Made by a program: the position numbers and the translations under genes. Source: Lingula anatina (lineage: Eukaryota > Brachiopoda > Lingulata > Lingulida > Lingulidae). From it: DNA of 64,000 bases. Within the stretch, counting starts at the first letter, position 1, and every line of letters begins with the position of its first letter. The stretch is taken from assembly GCF_001039355.2 (NCBI RefSeq), contig NW_019775641.1:141631-205630 (forward strand), read 5' to 3'. The notes beneath the pieces are model-generated. The model was not told where the DNA came from. It did not search any database and saw only the letters and a list, made by a program, of their open reading frames with translations. Below are positions 12,693 through 24,589 of the stretch, piece after piece.

Positions 12693-14045
12693 TTATGATG
12701 GTGCTTTTTTTACCCTTATTTGTCAATCTTTTTTTCGTTTACTTTTAAAACAAGATAAAACAGCCAGTTTTTAAGTGTAATATTAAAATAATTATTAATG
12801 ATCAGAAAATATCTTGAGAAAGACTGTCTTTTTGGTTTGAAGAAATGTAGTAGTATATTCAGGTTCTTAACAAACGCAGTGTATTTAGTACGAAAACACG
12901 AACACACTCGCGTGCACTCACACGTGACCAACTTACACCCTTGAAAACTATTGCAAATTGTAAAAATAAAAATTATTATTAACAAGTATGATATAATTTT
13001 GTTTTATTTTCTTTCTGTTATACAACATTAAAGGTGACAGTTTACACATATTTAATCAGTTAATTTTGTTTATCAGTACAAAGAATATTATCACAGATAT
13101 TCTTCACGTTTTTTTTTCTGTCACTTGACATCTATACAACGTATCTGATAACTTACATGGGGATGCTGAAACATTCATTTTTCAATGTCCTTATTGCAAG
13201 GATATATAGCTATTAAGAGTGTATAAATAAAAACGATAATATGTCACTAACTAGGGTTTCCTTGGTAAACTTAACATGCTATTTTTTGGTCTAAAACCTT
13301 CAAAACGTTGATCTTCTAAAACATGACTCGCTACTTTGTACCAAAAATTCAAAATGCGAAATTATCGGCCACGCTCCTTTAAATATGCATTCATTGAAAA
13401 AAAATCACCTTTAAGTATATTTTAAAATACCTGTTAAACATATTGGGATGGCTGCTGTGTGACTTAAAATGTAATCGATCGGCAGTTCATTATATATTTT
13501 ACAATGTTAATGTAAGCTGGACGGATCCACTAGAAAAGCACCAGTTTAACTATAGCTACTTTACAAACATTTAGGGAAATTTTTTAAATGATCAGCGTTT
13601 ACCACAAAAACTAATGCTATTATAGCTAAATTCTTATTTTGTAAGGCACGGCAGTTTGGTGATCATCATCTTACAGAGATACAAATGGACGGCTTTTTAA
13701 GGCTACCTAAACCTAAAAACCTTGGTACTCATTACCAATCTCACTGCGCACACATTATCAAAAATGCACCTACATGTACGTTCGCGAACGTTTCGTAAAG
13801 AAATGATATTTCCTTTGGTCCAATGTTTACTTCTCCTTTACCTTCAAAAAATTATATATGAAGAAAAGAAGTTTTCTGAGAGAGGTACTAAAAGAATATA
13901 ATCACAATGCAATGCGCCTTGATAGACAAACTTCGGCGTTGCTATGGACAGATATCAACCCGAAACAGATGGGTGATCTACTCGTTTCAATAATTCGACC
14001 CAAGTTTACTCCGCTTACCCTAGAATTCCTTAATTAGATAATAGC
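12693..14045. other. Intergenic, DPH5 3' end to lysine-rich gene 3' end (convergent)
   Basis: This holds the DPH5 3' UTR (candidate polyadenylation signal AATAAA at 12965-12970) and presumably the 3' UTR of the convergent minus-strand gene. I see no further coding exon, RNA gene or complete mobile element here. Confidence 0.6.
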
Positions 14046-15054
14046 CTAAAAACCTAATATTTTCTTTTTCTTCTTCTTTTCTTTTACCGTGTCTTCATCC
14101 CCTATATCAATTATAACCTCGTCATTTTTGTTTTTGTCTTTCTTTTTCTTTTTCTTGTCCTTTTCCACAACTTCATCCTCAACTTCTATAATTTCTTCAT
14201 CTTTTGGTTTCGTTCTTTTCTTCTTATCTTTCTTTCTATCTTCCTCGTCGTCCTCTAGGTCTATTATCTCGTCCTGGTATTTTTCCTTTTTCTTATTCTT
14301 TTCTTTCTGTTTTTGTCGCTCTTCTGCTTCTTCTGCCTCTCGTCTTTCTTTTTCTTTTCTTTTTTTCCTTTTCTCTTTTGATTCAGTGTCACTGTCTATT
14401 TCAATTGGATCCACTTGGTTTTTATCTTTTTTCTTTTTTTCTTTTTCTTTTAAGTATTCGTTTTCATCTTGTACTTTCTTGTCTTGTTTCTTTTTACTCT
14501 TTTTAGTATCATCTTCCCATGCGTTTGTTTCCATTTTCTTGTCCTTTTTCTTTTTATCATCTTTTCCATTAATTTCTTCATTTTCATTGTTTTCTCTCTT
14601 GTCCTTTTTCTTTTTGCTCTTTTTATCTTCCTCCTCTTCTTCCCACGCGTTTGCTTCTACTTTTTTGTTCTTTTTCTTTTTCCTTTCTCCTTCCTCCTCC
14701 TCTGGTATAGCTACGGATTTATCGTTTTTCTTTTTCTTTCTCGTTTCATCCTGATCTAAGTCTATGACTTCAACTGAATCCAATCTTTCCAACTTTTTCT
14801 TCTCTTTCTTTCTTTGCTTTTCAGTCTCTGCATCTTCCACCTCGTCATCTTCAAGCGCTGACTTTTCCCGTCGCTTCTTTTTCTCCAAAAGTCTCTCTTT
14901 GAATTTATTTTCCTGACTTTCACGGTCTTTCTTGTGTCTGAAATAAAGTGGCAAAATAGAAAGTTTTTTATTGTTATATCCCTTTGCAGGAAGCAATTTT
15001 CATACAACTAGTTAATTCATTTCTACTTTTTAAATCTGCATCGTCGCGCGTGGC

Positions 15055-15112
<58 letters not shown>

Positions 15113-16837
15113 CAGAGAGAGAGAGCTAATAAAGAAGGGGAGAAGAGAAACTCACTTTTCTTGATGCACCAATGCTTGCTCTAGCAATTCGTTAACTATC
15201 TCTGCTTTTTCAATTTTCTTTGCCTTTTTCTTCTCTTTTATCTTCTGGACGAGAGAAGCCTGCCTCTCCCGTTCAGATTCTAATTTTGCGTCAGCACCAA
15301 GGAGACTACGGAACAATTCATCTTTCTCCTGGAAAGAGAAAATAACAAAACATATTAGATCCCTCTTTACCAAGCCTAGGTTGGATATATTGCAATCTGT
15401 TATTAACGTTTTATTATATTTAAAAATTCATTTTCTAAATCTATTTTAATCAATTCATTCATTTTTATTTATTTGTTTTCTAATTGTTAATCCTTTCCAG
15501 AAGAGTGTATGCCGAGGCAATTAAAATTCTATGGCCGTTTTATGTTTAACATACTTTTTCTATATCTGTAGCTGATGGCACTCTATGGATACTTGAAGCA
15601 CTTGTCAAGATGTCTCTGCTAGGCGTCTTGGGGGGAGGTGTGAAAAGTTTGTTTTTCTCTTGTTGTCCACCGCGACCTGGCAAATGTATATTAGGGGCGG
15701 GAGATTTACTTCGCCGCGGGCCGACCTCGTAGAAACCGCCAGATGAAGTGAGATTGACTTGTTTTGCTTTGCGTTTTTGGTATTCAGTAGAATATTGGGG
15801 CTCCTCGGTTTGGGTCCTTCTGTGCCCTCTGGAGCCAGACCGGTACCCGCTGCTGGCACTCCTATAGCCCCCACTGCTCCCTGTGCGATACTCGTCAAAC
15901 CCGTCATCGAAAGAGTCCAGATTAGACAAAATGTCCACTTGGCCATCTCTTTGCTTGAGGTAGGACTTTACTGCTTTACGATCATGCGAAGATTGCACCC
16001 TTGCCGTTGCTGAAATGATTAAAATATCTTTTTTATCAAATTCTTTCATGCGAACAATTAATAAAAAAATATGATTTTTTTTATTTTTTGGTGGCAAATT
16101 CTTTTCTTTTACAGCTGTAAAGCAAGGCTTGAAAATATGTTCAGTTGTACTTTGGTTCTTTATTTTAAGAAGCAGGCGCTTGATTGGAACCCTGTGCAAT
16201 ACTTCTATAACCACTGATTGAAGTGGCCGGTTTAATAAACGGCGGGTGAGATTGCAAGAGAAGGGGTGTTATAAAATATTTGCCTCCTGAAGTTAAAACT
16301 GAAACTAGTGTTGTTAAACCAGTCTGAACGCGGCCTTAAATAGGTACGTCTTTTAAAATCACGACGTTTATTCAGTTTTGTGGTCTATTAGATAATAATT
16401 CTTAGTCTATAAGACTCCTTGAATGAAATACTGACCTGCTCGCGACTGTGCGCGTAACCTTTCTTGATCTTCCTGTATCTCGGTGGCCGTCTCGTGCATT
16501 TCATCTCGGCTCTCTTCGATAAATTTGAGCATCATCGCGCTCTCCTGCTCGTATAATAGTTCCACCATTCGCAGGAACGCATCCTGTAAAGTTTATTTAG
16601 AGGTAAGACAAAACTTAAATTTTTAATTTCAAATCTGCCCTGGAGAAAAAAGTAAGATTGAAATATGAGTTACAGATATTGAAAATTTCCGATGTTACTA
16701 AACCATGCTTTGTTTAATTATAGAAAATAATTTTTAGATTTCATCACATTTAAACTTTACAAAATAATGAAAATAGAATAAAGATACACCGGTTTCACCA
16801 GTCAATATCATAGTTTTACTTGTCATTACTGTTGTTG

Positions 16838-16892
<55 letters not shown>

Positions 16893-19800
16893 GTACACAC
16901 ACTGTTCAACAAAATGCCAGACCAGAGAGTTATATAATAGCCTTTATTTGCTTATTGCATTATTCTTGATAATCAATATCATTCCATACGTAGATTTTCC
17001 CGTTTCGTGCACCCATGCTACGCTTTGTTCATCCATCTTTGTAGATTTATTCATCATAAATAATTTGATGAGGCATTATTCGCCGTGTCAGGCATTTGAT
17101 TCAAGGCAAACGGAGACGCGCATTGAACTATAATGGATAATGAATCGGTATATAATGATGTGTATTATGTTGTGAATGACCTGTAGTGCTATGGTACTGT
17201 GCATACTTTCGCTCAATGTGAATATGTGCGAATGGGCAACAATTTACAAACCGTCAATTAAAAATACAGAAAAGGTAGGCCGCTTAAGCCATATTCTAGT
17301 TTTATAATATTCATGATATCTAATGTTTGCACGTCTGGGATTCATATTGATGTTAAACAGAAAGAACAGGAAATAATTTGCTCAGATGTTTAAAAAAATC
17401 TCCTTGACAAGCCAACCCACGACTACTGAATGCTTTCTTAAATAGATTAAACCAACAAAATGGATATAAGGCATATATTTTGACTTCCTATAAAACTGGA
17501 CCTTTTGAGCAGTGAGTCATAATTCAAAATGCATGTAATAACCCCCTGGCACGAAGGGATAGTTTATTCACAGCAATTAAAACGCCATGTGCGTTAAACA
17601 AATCCAAAACTCGACAGCCAGGTGAGCGAGCTAGTTCCATAAAATAAACAAAAGTGGCGGTCGGGAAGACACAGCCTATTTACTTCGGTAACACTCAGCA
17701 CTGTAATTTGTACAGCCTTAGATTCGCTTATATTTTAGAGCAAGCGTTAAGAAGTGAATGTGGTGAAGAACAACTATGTATAGGGGCTTTTGCAACCCCA
17801 CAAATCAATACTCCATCGTTTGTTGTTGTGTTGAAATACTGGTACATGTACTGTTATTTGTAGTTATGTTCTTTTAGATAAATTCACATGGTTTTGTTCA
17901 AAATAAAGTGCGGCACACCATGGGCCAAATTCCAGCACAAACTTAATGTCTTTGTTTAGATTTATTTTAATGCATTTACTTAAGATTTATTTTGCCTGTA
18001 CTAAAACCCTGAAAATTGGAGTTGCGGGTATGACATAAACAGGGAGGGAAGACATAGCACCTGTCACTAAAGCACTACACTGGCTGGCTGTTAGCCACAG
18101 ACTATTAAGTTTTATGTATGTTTTATAAAGCTCTCGTAGTGGTAAAAACACAGATTTTCACACCAACGGGGACGTTTAACTAGACACCACTTCTCTTAAT
18201 TTACTTTCGGAACATTAAATTTTAGTAAAAAAAGCTAACAAATTATATTCAACTGAGTTAGGGAATACTTTACTACTGATATAAAAACTGCCAATGACTT
18301 CAATCATTTTAGAAAGACGTTTTAAAATCGGTTTATAGTAATTGATACAGCTGATCTACAGTATTATTCACTTAATTCTTCAATATTTTGAAATAAATTA
18401 TAATTATGAATATAATTTTTCAATTAATAATTTTAGACTTTTGACAAGCAATTTGTTATTTTGCCTTTATTTTGTATGGCGCATTTAGATTTTAATGGAA
18501 TGTATCATATAAAAATGAATTATTATTAGTAGTAGCATTAAGTTCACAAATTCTCGCACCATAATATTTAATTGTGCACAACGTAATATAGTCCATCGTT
18601 AGTAGGCATTTGGCATATGGGGGCATATTTGAATAGAAAAATAGCAACGATTAAAGAACAAAATATGAATTAATTATTTTTATTTGCAGATCTCTTAAAA
18701 TTAAAATGACTAATAAATAAGTTTCCAAAACATCTACAATACCAAACAGACCAAGACCATAAAGATATGGCGACAATTGATAATGTTATATATAATTTTG
18801 ACCGACCTCAAATTGTTTCGAATACCGTGTTTTAAATGAATCACCCATTCAAGGAATTATTTCGACAATGGAAAATATCCAAACAACATTATCATCACGC
18901 TTCAATAATGTAAGGTGTTATGTTTTTAAAATGAATGAGGTTCTACGACATATCATCCTGAAGTGTCGCGGTATCAACTTTTGCAATAATAATCTGTCAC
19001 TTTCATTATACGCCACCCCGACTATCAAATGTTTTATATTGATTTACACAAAAATCTATAAATGTTGTGAAATGGCTCATGGCTCTTCCAAAGGATTAGG
19101 ATAGCCTGTCCATGATTACATGCTGTAGCTATCTAAACAGGTGATTTTGATATTTTTAAAGCCACCCTACACGTGTTTTACAGTTGGTCCAGTTGTCAAA
19201 GCTAAATGAGTACGAAACCCTGTGATTTGAAGCTAGAAATTCCCTAATAATTAAACGCAATGGCTTTGGAAGTGTTTGGATATATTCAATTTCAAAAATG
19301 GTTTTAAATCATTGGTTTCTTGTTCAAACAAAAAACTTTCAGCTTGACATTGCATATTGGAATTACATTTCCGATACCCAGCCTAATCGTGAACAAACAC
19401 TTGGTACCTTTACGAAATGTTCTCAGATTCTCTTTGAGCTTACAGTACTATGTAATGCAGTAAACAGAACGAACAATGATCATGTACGACCTTAGATAAC
19501 AAGTGTTTATCTGTTACTGTGTTGCTGTGGGCGCACCTAAATCATCATTCATTCGGATGAAAAACACACTGTCACATCATTAAATTATAAAGCTGCTCTT
19601 TGTATGAAGCCCAAGGGAGGATGTCCTTTTGCTTAAAAACTTTCAATAAAACAAATGTCCCTGTAGCATTCTGTGTTTGATTTTAACCATTTCTATTCAA
19701 TGCAATATCTGAGTTATTGACATATGGTCTTGTCATGAATATCCTCGTTAAAAGACATTGATTTGATAGACGTTACACAATGAAGCATCTGAATATCCAT

Positions 19801-22800
19801 ATGAAGCATTGTGTAGATGCCACAATGAAAACATCACGATGACGTAGCCCTAAAAATAACACCGTTTTTATGTCCTACACACAAATTGAAAAAAAAATCG
19901 TGTTAAATGATCTAATCAAAGTACTAACTTCACTTGGACTTTGCAACATGAGTCAAAGACTGCTTTTGTTCTGGGGTGCCTCCCAGGTCACACATTGGGA
20001 ATCAATAGGTTTAGTTAGTGGTCGAGGTGTAAAAATATAACAAAAAAACCAATTGCCGTACTATGACGGTGTTATCGGCTATTTTATACCTTATTACTGA
20101 AAGAAAATGTGGATCAATACTGCTACATTTTTATCCCGTTTTTTTTTTCATTAAATCAACTTATCATCAGTCGATAATCAAATAGGCTACGCACAGTTTT
20201 TTTTCGAAAGAATAGCAATTGGGGTTTTAGTTTAGGAACGGCTAAAACACAATATGAGCTTTTTATCTTATTTGATTATTTGTATCTTCATCTGTGACTA
20301 TAAAACACATTTTACGATAGGAACATGCCCATAAGATTACTTATTATTATACAATGTATTTGATTCTTTCTCATGAGGCTACCGTGAGAGCGCTTGCAAA
20401 CCACTCTGGCGAGAAACATGGTCAGCAAATATCTCACGTTGCTGATCAAATATTAGCACTATGATTTTAATTTCCTCGAATTCTTGTACGATAAATTCAT
20501 GCTCAACATTGATTATGACATATGTGGATAACCAAAGCAAAGCGTCAAAGGCAAAGGGTGGGAAATGGTAACTCGAAATAGTCTGTAAAAAGGATTTAAG
20601 GTGCGTCTTCGATACTTCTCTCTCTAGTCCAATGCCAGCGCCACCATATCAATTCATTCAAAACACTTTATCTTAAAGGGATAACAACTATTTGTAAAAT
20701 TTATCTATATTATACAAAAAAATACATTGTGAACAATTGATAAAAATATAATAAATTCTATTTTACCACCAAAACGGCGGTTAGCGCAATTATTCTGGAA
20801 TTTGTGCGTCACGTGACCTCCATAGATGGCTGCACTCTGTAACAATCTCTTAACAGAATATTACAAACAAACAAACAAAAAAACTTTTTAGAAAAAAAAA
20901 AAAACAGGGACTTGCTTTGAATGTGGGAATGAATTCGTTAACCCTTGATTAGCATGGGAAGATTGTCCTTTATCCCAGGAAAATTCTTTTTTTTTTGGCC
21001 AAAATGAACAGTTGTTATCCCTTTAATGAGTTGTCCAGGTAACATTTTAGACTTCCCTCTCCCCGAAAGAAATCCATTGCAAACTAGGGCGATTATGAGT
21101 CTCTGTTTTCTCTTACTTTTTTTACAACCGAAAAAATGAAAATGATTGAGATGCAGCATGTCCTAGTCAATCAATGTTCACAAAACTCTTTTTATTATTT
21201 ACAAATGTTCAAAATCGACTCTATCCCTACGATACGATATTTGAGGCCTTTGTTTCAATTGAAGAAATGTCAAAAAGCTTAAAAAACAGTGTTTGGTCTA
21301 ACAGGCAAATGACCATTGTTCAGAACAGAAAAAAGATGTTCAATCTTCAAGTAATATCATTCGTTTATACAGCAGCATATAGGGACCCACCCACAATTTT
21401 TTTCATCGACTTGCAGTTGATTGGCAAGCTTCTTTTGCCAATATCTGCTCTCAGATCAGTCGGTTCTTCGACCTTTTATAAAACCCAATACAATGAATTA
21501 AATTTGGTGGTATTAGATGCAAAGTCGAAGGTCACTTAGGATCAAGTTGATTTTTATATGATCGATCATTAAATTAGGCCTACCCCTTTAATATTCATAT
21601 TGTTACCTGTGCTAGACAGTTTTATCAGACAGACACGTAATGGAGACACTGTCCACGTAAAAACTGTTGGCCAAAATCTATAACCAAAGTACTTGTGCAC
21701 GTCCATAATTTGATTTATTCTTGGGCGTATAAAACGTTTGATTCGTCCAAGATATATTGAAGTATTTCAAGGCAGTATTAATGATAAATAACATGGTTAG
21801 TTTCAAACATCCACTTTACATGGGATTTTAAAAAGGATAGATGATTTGGAAGCTATATTTTCTTGTTCTTGCAAAAAGATTATGGGTAATCAAGACAAGA
21901 TTGCGAGTACGGGACAAACAGTATGAACTGGAACAGTTTTGATCTGGGAACGCAGCTGTTCGTTTGTAATTTTCAAAATAAAGACAGAGTTTTACGGCAC
22001 TTTTGGTTGTCAAATTAGGTCAATATCAATCATACTTTACAGCCTGCATGTTCCAGGAAAGTGAGCTATTTAACAAGGACGATTAAAATAGCTTCTTGAC
22101 TTCAAAATTAGACTATTGCTTGAGAGTTTCGCTTAAGCAAATCAACAATCTACAGTCAATAAAGTTTTACAAACCACGCGTTGGTCTCTTAGATTTTAAT
22201 CTATTTTTCTTCTTATCTATATAAATCGAACTAAATCTTTGTTGTATGGGAGTTATATATTTGTTTAAGATGGATCCGTTTTAATAAATTTTGTTTTCGT
22301 AGAAACTCCCATCTTGGTCGCTATGCACGACACAGGAAGGTGTTCTCTTATTTTCATCTTTTTTATTGCCAGTCCAGGCATATAATACTCTCTGAACATT
22401 TTAAGCGTCAATACCATTTCTTTCCAGAATAGTAAATAAAATTAGTATTCGTTCTATCAGATGTGAATGATGAGAAAATACAAGGGATTGAGATAGTAAC
22501 AAGGAATAAAAAGCCAACTTGGCCATGAAATATTAAAACATATCCAGAAGACGATGCTCTCTTTTGGCCGCAGCAAATCGAAAATATGAAACTGAATGCC
22601 TGCATCATTTTACACTAGAAAAATGGGAATTCATCGTCAACAATTTGTATATGAAACATATGAAGATTTTGTAGAAAAAAAAAAACACGCGTTCAGACCG
22701 AAGAATAATCGCAAATGGTTCATAAGAAGTGAAATGAATCGCTTTGCACTCCGTTACTGACAGGTGTGCGTGGAAGCAGTTGGTAAAGCGTTCCATAATC

Positions 22801-23118
22801 AGGCCCGTAGCCACGGGGGTTCGAATGAACCGCTCTTTTTAGCCAGGAAAAGGCCCACTCTTGGCAAAATTTGATCTATGTTCACGAAGATCTCATGGTT
22901 CTTGAGTTAAAGGTCTACTTTATCAGAAAAAGACCCCCTCCCCTGTGAAATCCCTGGCTATGGGCCTGACAATACACATGATGGTAACAGCTTATCAGCT
23001 ACACCCGTGGTAACTTTCGGAAATCTTAGTCGCCTTCGCACTGTCAACTTACCTGCATTTCTGGCGTTAAATTCCTCAGTTTCTCTTGAATACCCTCAGC
23101 TTCCATTATCTCGGCCAT
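14046..23118 (-). CDS. Uncharacterised Lys/Glu-rich coiled-coil protein, 577 aa
   Basis: Five exons join in phase: 23053-23118, 16436-16583, 15555-16009, 15156-15328, 14046-14937. The start is MAEIMEAEGIQEKLRNLTPE. Residues 1-72 are an acidic helical segment containing LLYEQESAMMLKFIEESRDE. Residues ~73-220 are Ser/Gly/Tyr/Arg-rich and probably disordered (YRSASSGYRSGSRGHRR). Residues ~225-280 form a charged helix (ELFRSLLGADAKLESERERQ). The last ~300 residues are extremely charged, alternating KKKKKDK blocks with acidic patches such as VIDLDQDE, IEIDSDTES, IDLEDDEED and ANAWEEEEE. The acidic patches resemble SUMO-interacting motifs and the lysine blocks resemble nuclear localisation signals; both are inference. 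I do not recognise the family. The 6.5 kb first intron is long for this window. A cytoskeletal or nuclear scaffold role is possible but unsupported. Confidence 0.8.
15054..15126. repeat. Compound microsatellite (GT)n(GA)n
   Basis: A run of GTGT switches to GAGA with a few interruptions. It lies in the intron of the lysine-rich gene just downstream (minus sense) of exon 4, about 30 bp from the splice donor at 15155. Confidence 0.95.
16829..16891. repeat. Trinucleotide microsatellite (GTT)n(ATT)n
   Basis: A short GTT tract is followed by about 17 ATT units. It is intronic. Confidence 0.95.
18060..18350 (+). mobile_element. Decayed LINE reverse-transcriptase tail (L2/CR1/Jockey-like)
   Basis: Translation at 18060 reads PVTKALHWLAVSHRLLSFMY before a stop; this resembles the conserved LINE segment 'LHWLPV..RI.FK...L.YK'. 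About 200 bp on, TDIKTANDFNHFRKTF matches the usual end of such ORFs ('LP..I..A.S...FK..LKT.LF'). Stops and frame changes between show it is dead. The family is uncertain. Confidence 0.6.
20673..21026. mobile_element. TTAA-flanked MITE, copy 1 (piggyBac-like)
   Basis: A 354-bp element bounded by TTAA. Inverted termini are AGGGATAACAACT at left and its complement AGTTGTTATCCCT at right. It is homologous through its length to the copy at 38161-38505, sharing CACGTGACCTCCAT, CAGGGACTTGCTTTGAATGT and TTTTTGGCCAAAA. There is no coding capacity. TTAA target duplication points to piggyBac. The same termini read as TA-flanked would suggest Tc1/mariner, which is less favoured. Confidence 0.8.
22800..22968. 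mobile_element. hAT-like MITE with CAGGCCC termini
   Basis: A 169-bp segment begins CAGGCCCGTAGCCACGGGG and ends with the near-complement CCCTGGCTATGGGCCTG. CAGG termini are typical of hAT elements. The flanks (TCCATAAT and ACAATACA) do not form a clear 8-bp duplication, so it may be an old or rearranged insertion. Confidence 0.6.
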
Positions 23119-24589
23119 GATTATTGCAAAAGTATATTTCAATCGTTTGATCGAAACTTTGCCTTAAATAACGTAGGTTGAAATTCTCAGTTAGGTCAGC
23201 TTGAACGAAGTTCTGTCCACTTCTATTTTCCTACATGTCTGAAACAAATCAAAGTCGTCTTATTCGCGAGGCAGATAGAACTTCCTGGCAACCTTTGGCA
23301 AGCTCGCTTGTTCTCCACTGAAATCCGACCCACCTATTCAACTAGACCGAACATCGTATGACAGCCGTTGTGTCAAAAATCGAAGCCTACTATTCACTTA
23401 ACGTAAAAATCGTTAGCGTTGCCGTTGTCGCGACACAATATTTGTATACCCATAACTAGCCATTTTTATGCTAAGAATGATGAACTTCCAACTCATACAC
23501 ACGGTTACTCCTGTTATCGATCAATCCCCTGCGTGCATTTCACGTCGAAGCGTTTCTTAACATTTAAAGTTAATTACCAAGACGAACTTGACGTCGAGGA
23601 ATAACGAGACGCTTAACTTAATCGATACAGTCCTGGTAGCGTAGTAAAGACAATGGCGTAGTGAATTTCTTATTCAGACGCGGCCAGGTAATGCTTCGAC
23701 AAACAGCCATTGGTTATCAAACCAGGTAGTATTGATCGCGGGACATGCGATCCATACTAGGTTTTCAAGTGTATTTAACCGATCAATGCGACCACATTTC
23801 CACCAGATGGTTTTGACAGATTCTTTACCTCCTTTTATCACTAGCCGGTTAATAGAGAGAAAACGGAAATAGACGTAATGTAATTTTACACTTGAAAACG
23901 TTGATTTAACTTCAATCCAGGTGAATTTCTTTTAGATTATATTTCAAGTATCTATATGGGGAAACAAAATGTATTCACACCTGGGATTTCAATATGTTCT
24001 ATTAGGCGCATTCCCATAAAATAAAATCAATGTGGTATTTTTAAATTATAACTATCAAAGAAACTGGAAGCTATCCCTTTCAGGTTGTTGGGTATGTAAG
24101 GTTGCAGACACAGTAAATCGTATTAAAAAAGGCAGCTCTGAAAATTTGGTACTCTGTAGTTTATTTTATCTCACTACTTTTTAAATGGTTAAAAACCCTA
24201 CTTAAAAACATAGAAACTGGAGAGTCAAGTTCAGAGAGGGGTGAAATAAACCTCATTTTTTAAAACTAAATTCCAGTGTCTAAAAACTGGAGTCAAGGTA
24301 GAACACAAATAAAGGAAAATATTCAACTCCGTCTTCGTCATCTTTTATTCACAGGACTAATTTTTCAGGCAAAAATTTGCGTTTTTCTTTGTTTCAGTAA
24401 TGTGTTGTTTCATTGCATGCAAGTAGTTTTACTGCAACTTAAGAAATTAAAGAAATATACTAAATGAGAGTGTACACCATAAATCCATTCGCCATCTAAA
24501 ACAACTTTATCACTCTGTCGGTTATAAAATAATTGATTACAACTAAGTCACTCTAAAAACTAGCCACTTTTATATTCATAGTCAACATC
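23119..24589. other. Intergenic, lysine-rich gene 5' flank to CTR9 3' end
   Basis: This contains the 5' UTR and promoter of the minus-strand lysine-rich gene and the 3' UTR of CTR9 (plus-strand TTTATT near 24344, AATAAA on the minus strand, is a candidate polyadenylation signal). I see no other gene. Confidence 0.55.

Larger units (their letters stand above)
16584..23052. other. First intron of the lysine-rich gene (6.5 kb)
   Basis: It holds a GTT/ATT microsatellite near 16829-16891, a decayed LINE tail at about 18060-18350, a TTAA-flanked MITE at 20673-21026 and a hAT-like fragment at 22800-22968. Open frames elsewhere in it are short and lack recognisable similarity, so I call no gene there. 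Confidence 0.7.

Noticed and set aside
14089-14754. Plus-strand Ser/Phe-rich frame of 221 codons
   Set aside because: It is the antisense of the lysine/glutamate-rich last exon; AAG/GAA repeats stay open on the other strand.
21174-21539. 121-codon plus frame next to MITE copy 1
   Set aside because: It lies in the lysine-rich gene's intron, has no recognisable domain and no splice context.
22800-22968. 8-bp duplication around the CAGGCCC element
   Set aside because: The flanks TCCATAAT and ACAATACA do not match well enough; I kept the element but not the duplication.
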